Shown here: positions 32,103 through 41,600 of the stretch, in pieces
How the letters are laid out: each line of letters begins with the position of its first letter
Numbering within the stretch: the first letter of the stretch is position 1
Origin: Macrolepiota albuminosa
Lineage: Eukaryota > Basidiomycota > Agaricomycetes > Agaricales > Agaricaceae
Length of the DNA: 64,000 nucleotides
NCBI GenBank assembly: GCA_027475525.1
Contig: JAMWFC010000023.1
Span: forward strand, 296,132 to 360,131
Direction: 5' to 3'
Translations under genes and position numbers: made by a program
Notes under the pieces: generated by a model
What the model was told of the DNA's origin: nothing
The model's database searches: none
The model's input: only the letters and a program-made list of their open reading frames with translations

Positions 32103-32601
32103 TGTCAGGGGACTCCTCATTTCTTCCTTTTCTCACTCCTTATCTCTTCACTCTCCTTCCATTCCTTCTCTTATTTCTTCTGACATTATTTTATTTCACT
32201 GTTTCTATTCTTTCAACACTATCTGTTAGTACTACTCTCAGCCCTTGAGATGCTCTGGTTTTTTAGCCACCATTCAGACAAGTGTGGGCCCACTCAGCAC
32301 CGCTTCCAGACTGCTTATATAAGCCAGAGTTTGCCAGAGTTTGCCCCTTATTTGTACAAGTGTTTGTGTAGGCAATTTTCGAGTTTTTAAGGTTTTGTTG
32401 TACTGTACAGTTGTTTTCCACGCTTCAGAGGCCCCAGAAGCGTCCAACCTGGCATAGGGAATCCCTAGACTTGTTCTCTTTGGATCTCCCTCTGCCAGGT
32501 GAGTAGCTACCTTGATATTGTCAGTATATATTCTAATACACTTTGGATCTCCCTCTGCCAGCTGTATGACTGAGCCACAGCCTCTAGAGGTCGCCCTTAC
32601 A
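32103..32601 (+). mobile_element. Solo LTR, copy 3 (499 bp), inside the transposon's left repeat
   Basis: Plus-oriented: starts TGTCAGGGGACTCC, ends GTCGCCCTTACA, flanked by AAAAC (32098-32102, 32602-32606). Full length, with TATA box TATATAA at 32316-32322 and the conserved AGACTTGTTCT at 32467-32477. Its insertion point is 15 bp inside the left terminal repeat, so it is younger than the transposon insertion and splits the sequence its transposase would need. Confidence 0.95.
32316..32322 (+). promoter_or_regulatory. TATA box of the LTR family
   Basis: TATATAA in the U3 part of the full-length solo LTR; the equivalent CTTATATAAG is present in copies 1 and 2. If transcription starts at the self-priming motif (32467) the distance is about 145 bp, long but not impossible in fungi. 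A start closer to the box would argue against that R boundary. Confidence 0.5.
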
Positions 32602-32865
32602 AAAACGCGCTAACGTCACGTGCCAAAGCGTGATTTTGCGTGACATTTGACGAAAAATCTTAATGGCAACTTACAAGGGCTGAAATTAAAGAATCTGTTC
32701 ATGCAGACTTGTGGAGAAAGCAGTATTCAAGGTTTCTGTGCGGTCTGATTTTCAAAAAAATTGAATTTAGAGATGCCATTAAGTAAATACATCCAAAAAG
32801 GGTCATCTCCATTAAGACATACTTACTTTTGAACGTGTTGTGGGCACTCTACAATGTGAGGAAGA

Positions 32866-35342
32866 TGCCAAAACGTGCCCTGCATAACTTAGCTAACCTC
32901 AGAAAACATGCTATAGCCAACACCAAGAAGACCAGTTTATCTAAAATCAAAAAACTCAAAAATGCAGACAAGGAGAATGTACGTCCTTTTACATACCCTT
33001 CGATGATTTTCATGGTATTCTGAACATGTCTCGGATAACGTAGATCATACCAGATGACTCTAAGGGAGGGAAAAACATGTCAAGTTCCAAAAGCACAGAC
33101 ATATCAGTTGATGACACACCAATTAAAGACACGACCATGATGCGCGACACAACTCCTAAAATGCCAAGAAATTTTGATGGACTTGCTTCCATTGGCGCCC
33201 AGACAGCACATGAACACATCGTTAACACTCTTGATAAAAATGGAGGCAGGCAGAATGAGCCGGCAGCAAAATCAGCCATCAACATGACAGCTTGTGAATG
33301 TGATGCTGATTCTCTTGAAAAGTTTTTGAAGAAGACAGGAGCTTCTGGGCCAAGGAGAGGTTTTGGAGACAATAAGAGAGTGTTCACGGATGCATTTGAT
33401 GCTGATCTTGAAGAGCCGGAAGTAGAGAATGATGCAGAGGAAAATTTGACTTCATCAGACATGGAATCAGAAGCCACAGGTACCCAATCGACTGGTCGTT
33501 CTTGGCAGAATAGGAAACCTCCAACCGAGGAAATGGCTCTGAATGCACTCCATGAAATTGACATTATTTTACGCCCACCAAGTGCACGACCAGCAAAACC
33601 TAATAAATGGCATGGTTACAAAGTACCTAAAATCAACACATGGTCTCAGCAATGCCTCCAGGAGATTAAATCAATGCTTAGCTTTTATACTGTGGAACAG
33701 TCTCCTGCCAAAGGAAAGTGGATACAAGCATCTAGTCTTGCAACACAGTCTGTTGGAAAGCCACCAGGGCATGCTTGGACTTTGCGTAACCATGCACAAA
33801 AGTTTATCATTGGTCATAGAGTTCCAGCGAATCAGTATGGCTCATGGATCAAATCAAAGATTGACAAGGATGACGAATTTGCAAATAACATCAAGTTATA
33901 TTTGCAGCAATGCGGAAAATATGTCAGTGCGCACAATATTGTGGAGTTCTTGAATCAACCGGAGGTTAAATCTAAATATGGGATCAAAAATACAGTGAGC
34001 GAGGCAACAGCAAAGCGATGGATGAAGAAGTTGGGATATCGGTGGGTTAAAAATTACAAAGGGCAATATGTTGATAGGCATGAATGTGACGATGTTGTCA
34101 ATTACCGCCGGACTATATTCTTGCCCAAATGGTACTCTGTTGAAGGCCAGATGCGATCATGGACCAAGGATAATATGGAGGAATACACTGAATGGCTTCC
34201 TAATAGTGCCTGGCATGTTGTGGCTTGGTTCCATGATGAATCAATATTTTATGCACATGATCGCCGAACATCACAATGGGTAGATAATGGGGAATCTCCT
34301 CAACCATATGCTAAAGGAGAGGGTCCATCTCTTATGGTTGCCGATTTTGTCTCAGCCGACTATGGATATCTTTGTTCACGGAATGGAAAAGAGAATGCAC
34401 GTGTTATCTTTCGACCAGGTAAAAATCGTGATGGGTATTTTGACCACCTGGATATTCTCAAACAGGCAGAAAAGGCTATGGATATTGTTTCTTGTGATTA
34501 TCCAGAAGTTGATTACATCTTCATTTATGACAATGCGACAACTCACTCAAAACGTGCAGAAGATGCTCTTTCAGCTCGACAGATGCCTAAAAATATCTCA
34601 AAAGCTGGCACAAATTGAGGCATTGATGTGAATGTTTGAGATGAGAATGGAAAAATAGTTTATGGAGTTGGAAAGGATGGAAAGCCTGCATCTGTTAAAA
34701 CCAAGATCCAAATGCAGCCTGGCAAATTCAGTGATGGATCACCTCAGAATCTTTATTTTCCTGATGATCACCCCAAGTATCCTGGACTTTTCAAGGGAAT
34801 GGCTCAAATTCTTGCTGAAAGGGGTTACAAGAGCACAGAAAAAATCCGTGCTGAATGCCCAAAATTCAATTGCCCACCTGACACACCCCAGTGCTGTTGC
34901 CGAAGGATGCTCTACAATGAACCTGATTTTGAAACTGCTGGCTCTCTACTGGAGACTTATGCTCTTAGCCGAGGCTATCAAGTCTTATTTCTGCCCAAGT
35001 TCCACTGTGAACTTAATTTTATTGAGCAAGTTTGGGGACGAGCAAAGCAGGTATATCGTTTAAATCCTCCATCATCAAAGGAAGAAGATCTTGAAAGGAA
35101 CATGCTTGCTGCGCTGAATGGAGTCACACTGATTGAAATGCGCAGGTTTGCTTCCATTAGCCTTGTATCTATCCAGACTGATTATACAAACTAGGTTTGC
35201 ACGGCGTGCTTGAAGGTTTATAGATGCTTATCATAAGGGCCTGAATGGCAAGCAGGCAGCTTGGGCTGGAAAAAAATATCATGGTCATCGAGTACTCCCA
35301 GAGTCTCTGATGAATGACTTAGAGAAGGATGGCATGTCATAA
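32866..35342 (+). pseudogene. DDE transposase (IS630/Tc1/mariner-related), inactive
   Basis: Exon 1 from ATG 32866 (MPKRALHNLANLRKH) splices in frame from a GTACGT donor at 32979 to an acceptor near 33047. The main exon follows, and a last intron (about 35146-35193) leads to FARRA and YHKGLNGKQAAWAGKKYHGH, stop 35340-35342. Seen: helix-turn-helix-like region with RTIFLPKWYSVEGQ downstream, then the triad FHDESIFY (first Asp), IFIYDNATTHSK (second Asp) and HCELNFIEQVWGRAKQ (Glu). About 164 residues separate the second Asp and the Glu, against 34 in classical Tc1. The insert carries FPDDHPKYPGLFKGM and a cysteine cluster (ECPKFNC...CCC). Three in-frame TGA codons (34616, 34637 and one after FARRA near 35209) kill the gene; the first stands where a Trp is expected, the second where an Arg is. 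Confidence 0.88.
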
Positions 35343-35665
35343 TAAAAAGCTTTTATTCATGTAGATATTGTACTTCGGGTAAGTAATTAACGACGCGTCT
35401 GGACCCTGGTCACATCAAGTCACACCACGTGACGTTAGCGTGTTTTACAAGAGCTCTATCTTCGTACCCCTTGCTGGCGGTTAATTATATATTACATCAT
35501 TCACTCATTCCCCAATGGGTAAAACAAATGTATGATCCCAAAAAAAAACTTTCAAAAAAAAGAACAAGTTCAAAACCCTCTACCAATTTTCCCTACACAC
35601 AGCCCATCTGAAAGAAGAAGAAGAAAAAAAAACCCATTCCACAAGCACAACTCCAGCCAGCAGTT

Positions 35666-37010
35666 CTAAACCGGACCCAAAGCAGCACCAGCCCCGCGCC
35701 ACCACTTGACCACCCCATCTTCTCCAGCACTCACAAACGCCCCACCACCACCACCACCAGCAGCAGGAGCAGAAGGACCTTGCCCAGACACATTAGGCCT
35801 CCACGAAACGGCCCATACCTCGCCTGTATCCTGCACGGTCGACACCGCTGCGCGCGCAGCGATATCCCATACCTTGATCGTGTTGTCCGCCGAGCTACGA
35901 GAGGGGGTATGTGTAAATGTAGGGTGCGAATAAGCGAAAACTGAGAGAGGTACGAACCCTGAGAGACCGAGGCGGGCGTCGGGGGATATGTCGGCGGAGA
36001 GGACCCAGGATGTGTGTCCCGTGAAAGAGGCGACTGTGCCGCCTGGGGCGGAGCGGACGTCGTGGAGGACGAGGCGTTTGTCGTCTGATGCGCTGAGGAG
36101 GAGCTAGGAGAGGAGGTCTTTTGGTGAGAACGGACGGACAAAGACGAGGGGAGGAAGAAAGGGGGGACGGGACGTACGCTTGAGTCGGGGGACCAGGCGA
36201 GAGAGCGGACGGACATTGCGTGAGAGGTGTATGTCATTGCGAGTGAGGACGACTCGAGGTCGAAGATGTATATTTGTCCTGTTTCGGAGGATAAGGCGAT
36301 TTTACGCCCGTCTGGGCTCTATTGGTTTTTTTTTTGAGAAAAAGGTTAGGATAAGATGGAGCCGCCGTACGTGTGAGCAGTACATCCCGAATTTGTGTCT
36401 GCCAGAGGACAACGTGGTGACCCGTTCGCCAAAGTTTGCCGCGTGGGCAGAACGTATCGAGACGTTTCCCGAGCCGCCAGACGATGCGTACGTCTCGCCG
36501 TTTGGGTTAAGCGACACAGACCACGCTACGTCGTTAAAAATCAGAGATGAAAACACAGAAAAAAAGAAAAAACACAGACAAGGCTCAGCACCGTCAGTCG
36601 AGCGAACGTAGCTCTCGAACTTTGCGGTGACCTCTCCGGTGGTCAGATCCCAGAGCGACGTGAGCCCTTCGACGCTATTATATACCGCGCATCTGGCGTC
36701 GGGCGCGACGGACAAGGACACGAGACCGAGAGTGTGTGGAGTGGGAAACGGGGCGTTGGGAGGGTGGGGCTGGCCCGAGGCTGCAGACCACTGTTTGACG
36801 GAACCGTCGGCAGAGACGGAGAGGGTGGTGTCGGCGGAGGTCCAGGCGACGCCCCAGACGGCGTCGGAGTGGGCTGCGGGGACGGTGAGGGGACATGCAA
36901 GGGAGAAACCCTAACCCACGTACGTTCTGAGCAGTCGTGGGCGTGCACGAATGCGAGGCTCTAGGCGGCCCGTCATTGGCTGTGGCGCACGGGGACTCGG
37001 CACTCACCAT
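35666..37010 (-). CDS. WD40 protein, Ski8/WDR61 homologue
   Basis: Beta-propeller protein of about 330 residues. The ATG (37010-37008) is immediately followed by a GTGAGT intron; the next exon reads SLAFVHAHDCSE. The repeats in order include AHSDAVWGVAWTSADTTLSVSADGSVKQW, GLVSLSVAPDARC...SLWDL, FNDVAWSVSLNPNGETYASSGG with SGNVSIR, SPDGRKIALSSETGQIYIFDL, HAMSVRSLAWSPDS, ASDDKRLVLHDV, GHTSWVLSADISPDARLGLSGS, SADNTIKVWDI and a final propeller strand ending in VKWWRGAG. Order and wording match WDR61/Ski8. Known role of the family: scaffold of the Ski complex that feeds mRNA to the cytoplasmic exosome, and a partner of the Paf1 complex (animals) or of meiotic recombination (fungi). Five or so short introns. 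It is divergent from the eS12 gene with 209 bp between start codons. Confidence 0.85.
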
Positions 37011-37219
37011 GGAGAACGATGAGGACGATGTCGGCCTTGGCCGAGCGGAGTATCAAGGTAGCCGAGCGGAGCCTGAAATTCCACTAGCTGGTTGCGCAAA
37101 CTGTAATTTTTTCTTCACATCAACGAAAGCGGACGAAGACACTGTTGAGCCTACAATTGTAACAAAGTGCGCTTTTGTCTGTGACTTTTGTGTGGAAATG
37201 CTCATCGACGCTGCCCAGG
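37011..37219. promoter_or_regulatory. Shared divergent promoter region, Ski8-like / eS12
   Basis: Only 209 bp separate the two start codons. The interval contains two copies of GCCGAGCGGAG 22 bp apart (37039-37049 and 37061-37071). No canonical TATA box is seen. Confidence 0.5.
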
Positions 37220-37720
37220 ATGTCCGACGCTGGAGATGACATTCCCGTTGACACCCCCGCCCCCGAGGTCGACGTCGCCCCCGAAGCCGCACCCAAGGGA
37301 AAGCTTACCGTCGAGGAAGCCCTTCAAGTCCGTCTCCACGCTTTTAATCTCCTTTTCCCATTTCTCACCTGACCCACACAGCAAGTTCTGAAAAACGCCC
37401 TCGTGCACGACGGCCTCGCCCGCGGGCTCCGCGAGTGTGCCAAGGCCCTCGACAAGCGCCAGGCCCACCTCTGCGTCCTCGTCGAGACCTGCACAGAGGC
37501 AGAGTACATCAAGCTCATCGAGGCCCTGTGCGCAGAGCACAAGATCAACCTCATCAAGGTCGGCGACGCAAAAGTCCTCGGCACCTGGGCTGGTCTCTGC
37601 AAGATCGACCGTGAGGGCAACCCCAGGAAAATCGTCGGATGCACCTGTGTTGTCGTCAAGGACTATGGTGTCGAGAGCGAGGGTCTCCATGTCCTCCTCG
37701 ACTACTTCAAGAACCGCTGA
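37220..37720 (+). CDS. RPS12: 40S ribosomal protein eS12 (RPS12)
   Basis: Two exons, 37220-37327 and 37382-37720, with a 54-bp intron (GTCCGT...CACAG), encode 148 aa, the usual length. Blocks seen: acidic N-terminus ([13 protein letters not shown]), [74 protein letters not shown] and [19 protein letters not shown]. This is the eL8/eS12 family fold. It is a structural protein of the small ribosomal subunit head. Codon use is strongly C-ending, as in highly expressed genes, in contrast with the neighbours. Transcribed divergently from the Ski8-like gene. Confidence 0.97.
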
Positions 37721-38621
37721 AGCGTGAGTCTCTCTCCCTCTCCTACCCACCCCTGATGACAAGACAGACTCCCTCAACTGAGGATTCGTCCATTGAGGAT
37801 TCAGTCTATCCGGAATCATTATTTTTTGTCTGATTTTTCTTTCTCTCCTCCAATCGTCTGCTTCTCTCGCTAATCTCTTTCTTTTTATTCAGGTTATCCG
37901 TATTGCAAATAGATAGGTAGCTCGTAAAATCATACATTTGCAAACACTGCTCTGCGTGAGGTTAGCAGTAATTTTCTATTTTGAGTGGATAATGAACAAC
38001 CATCCTTAAATCTTTCCTTGCCGCCTATAAAATGGTCTATCGATCTAGGAAAGACGTGAATGAAGGCAAAAAACACTTGATGTTGTTTTAAACACTCATC
38101 CTGGCGGACGCCTGTCGCACTATTAGAAGCTACTCAATCATGCCTAAACTCTTGGGTTGTGTAACGTTTCTGCACGTCCTGAATGACTTAGATAGGCATA
38201 AAGGTGTTTCAGAACAGGATCCTAATATGTTTGCCGGGATAATAACTCCAACGAGGCGTTTCGCCAGTGTCTGCAACATGGGCAGCAGCCCGAAACTATA
38301 AAAAGTGGCGTCCAATATGTAGAAGAGAATTTCGAACGCGGACAGATTGCCAGGGTGGCGTGAGCCACTTGACTCTTCGTACAGAATGGTTTTGATACTT
38401 CAAATGTTCTTAGTAGTGGTTCGGTAATCACTGTCAATTGTGATTGTGGATGATTATGATAGATATAATACCATGGTCCGTTAAAAACAGCAAAGACAAC
38501 TACTACATACTACCGAGTCCGATATGTTGAGCGAGAGACAAATCTGAGCTAGAGGGGGGGGTCAACTCCAAGTCCGTCAATGCATATGATATGATGAATA
38601 ATGAATGGTGGTAATCAAAGT
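37721..38621. other. Convergent intergenic region
   Basis: 3' flanks of eS12 (plus) and of the chitin synthase (minus). T-rich tracts just after 37820 probably belong to the eS12 3' UTR. No gene seen. Confidence 0.5.
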
Positions 38622-41600
38622 CTACGACTGTGAAAGGATAGTGTCTATTGAATGGTTCAAAAATTCTTTCCTGGAGGTAAGGTCTGCCTTGGGGAAGCGA
38701 GCCATGATCGCCTCACGAGCGGTTCTAGATAAAGACAACAAACAAGTCAGATCATACATAAATCTGGATCGTTCATGGAAACGCACTTCTTCGTGACTGT
38801 CATTAGGTCCTGTGTGCTCAGGTAATTTCGTAGAGCATTGAAGAGCTCATCATCAGTTGGATTGGTGCTGTTACTTGGACCGGCGAAGGGATTGACGGTC
38901 GTGGCAAGCGAAAAGGAGGACATAGGTCGTTGTTGCCCACCAAGAGCCGGCGCAGAGGGCGGCACGAGATTTGTTTGCGAACCATTCATGCTGCCGCCCG
39001 AAAACACGTTGGACATCATGGGGTTCATCGCTATTCCTGGACCCATCATACCATACATACTTGCAGTATTCGGATAGGGCATCTGAGGCATGCCCATAGA
39101 CATTCCTCCGCCGTAGTCAGAACCAGCTGCAACTGATCCTGGGCCACCGCCGAAAGGCATCACAGGCAACTGAGGAGCTCCATATTGCGATGATGCCTGC
39201 TGATGGTGGGAAATGTTGCTATGAGAAAGCTGGCTGCCTCCAAGACGCAGATTGGGGTTTGAAGAGTTATTGTATGTCAGATTGGTGTCACGGTAGTAAT
39301 CGCCTGATTGAGAAGCTTGCTGGTAGGTGTGTGGAGACTCTTCCCTAGAACCCGCTGGGGGACGAGATCGGGTATAACCAGTTCCTGTTCCATCAGAGAG
39401 GCGAGAGCCGGACTCCCATGCTTCAGCCTCGTATTCTAGAGGTGCAAAGTCAGTATGAAAGTTAGTCGGCTACTGAAGCCACTTGCCGCTAAATTTCTTG
39501 AGGGGTATCATCGACTCGTCGAATTTCTCATCCTCATTAATAATCACTTTCTTATCCTTGCCTTCACCAATGACCAAACGGGTATTACCCCAACCGAATT
39601 CGTCCATGCACCAGAACGAATAAACCGGAAGGAAGAAGCTGTAGACTGGGTATCTGTTGCACATATTGAGTGATAAGAGCTTCCAATGTTCATCCTATGA
39701 CTTACGAAAGAATATAAACAACCATCCACCCGCAAAGCATAAACTCTCGCTTCAAAATGAAGATAATGGCCTGAGCGTGTGTAAGTAGAGATAGGGGTTT
39801 AGAAAGATTGGATCCATGCCTGCAAACCGTATGTCACCGCAATCATGATAATTGCAATCATAGGCAGAGCCTGTTGATGAGTGGAGACAACAATAATCAA
39901 ATAAAACAACTGTAAAAAGAATCATGAGTAAGATCAAGAGAGGGGGGGAAAGAAACATACATAAACGACGGTGGCCGGTAAGATCTAAAATGACTGTAAG
40001 GAAGAAAGAAAAGAAGGAGGTTCAAAACATGACTCACCAGTGTACCGAGTAGATCAATAAAGACGAAGAACCGCATGGAAAAACAACAGAAGCCGAAAAG
40101 TTCGGGAAGGAGCACAAGTTCACACAGATTGTGAATCGTCGAGTTGATCCAGCGACGACGCTGCGAGAACAGGATGCGCCAGGACTCGGGAGCAACGGTG
40201 CGCGCCACAGCGTCGGGACAGAATTTCATCTTGAACGTAGGGAAATGTTTCATCAGTAGTGTCGTCAGGAAACGATCTTCACCGAGAGAGAACAAGTTCT
40301 TCTTATGCAGGGTGTCGACATTGGGTTCTGCATACTCGTCGATAATACGGTTGGAGATGATGATGGGACGTCCCTTGTCTGACGTGCGAATGCGGAAGAG
40401 GGTAAAACAACCAGGAAGACAGGTCACAGAGCCGAACAAACTTTCGAAAGCCTTAGAGAGGTGGTGGGAGATGTAGTACTCATACACCTGAATCATTGTC
40501 CACCATGAACCTTCTTCATTTTGAAGTTTGGTTTCTCCACAAACACCGATAATCGAAGAGTCATCCGCCGACATGGCGACGAGTCTGTTCAAAGCTTCCG
40601 GAGTAACGGTCTGCAAGAACAAATTGAATGATTCAGAAACCTAACAGTCAACAGACGACATACAGTATCAGCGTCAATTGTGAAAATGTATTCATAGAAG
40701 GCAGGATCGATTCCAATGACATTCCGCATTTGATGATAGATCTCCAGCTCAAGGGGAGACATAGGAGCATCAAAGTGCACCCTATTGAGGTAATGAAGCA
40801 ATAAGATTTGACTATCACGCTTGCCACGATTGCCAGGCTTCGAGCGCTCCGTGGGTTTTCCAACCTTGACAACAACCATATACCTAGATCATATCAGCCA
40901 AGCATTTAATAAGCTGAAGTGGATATACTGACGGGACAACGTGACCCTCAAATTCGTACAGTCCTGAATAAACTTTTCCGTAGTTGAGGGCTTTGGAGCC
41001 TTCACCAACAGATTTGAAAAGCAATGGCTCAGGATCAAGCTTGGGATCGACACCTAGAATATCAAGAACAATACGGGGTGTTGTCCGGTCATTACCACTT
41101 CCGATAATGTTTCCGTCGCATATGATGAAGATCAGCTTCCTCTTGTCGTCGTAGTTGAGCGCGGCAAGGGAGTCAATTGTACGCCGGAGTGAGTCCTCGC
41201 CTTCAGTGTAGCATGGTACCTGGCAAAGTACGAATTTATCCTGCAACTCAGGTTGACGCTTGCTTCCAAACTGGAGCGCAGCCAAGACTAAGAGAAAATG
41301 CATTGCTCACATCAGCAAAAATGAAACAGAGAGCTCAAAGTGAACGTACACTTTAACCCAATGGACGCCATCAAGATACCAGACATAACAATAAGGAGGT
41401 AATTCTGAGTCTGGCATCTCGCCGTCTTTCTAAAGTCGATCTGACCGATACCGAATACATTCTTGAGACACACAGTGTTCTGGTTGACAGTAGTCTCATC
41501 AAGTCCATCAAGGACCTTATTCAAGACTTCCGTAATATCCTGTCCAGGGCGTTGCTTGAACACGTCAGTAATATCACTATTAAGGAAGGTAAACGCCGGG

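Larger units (their letters stand above)
32088..35456 (+). mobile_element. Tc1/mariner-related DNA transposon with TA duplication
   Basis: Left end GGGCTCTTGTAAAAC...GCGCTAACGTCACGTG (interrupted by a solo LTR) and right end CACGTGACGTTAGCG...GTTTTACAAGAGCTC are inverted repeats of about 31 bp with two mismatches. TA flanks both ends (32086-32087 and 35457-35458). Without the LTR and one AAAAC the element is 2865 bp. It carries one dead transposase gene. TA target duplication and the DDE motifs place it in the IS630/Tc1/mariner superfamily. Confidence 0.9.

Noticed and set aside
36643..37010. Pro/Arg-rich minus-strand frames near the start of the Ski8-like gene
   Set aside because: The WD40 blocks are in another frame once the GTGAGT and GTACGT introns are removed.
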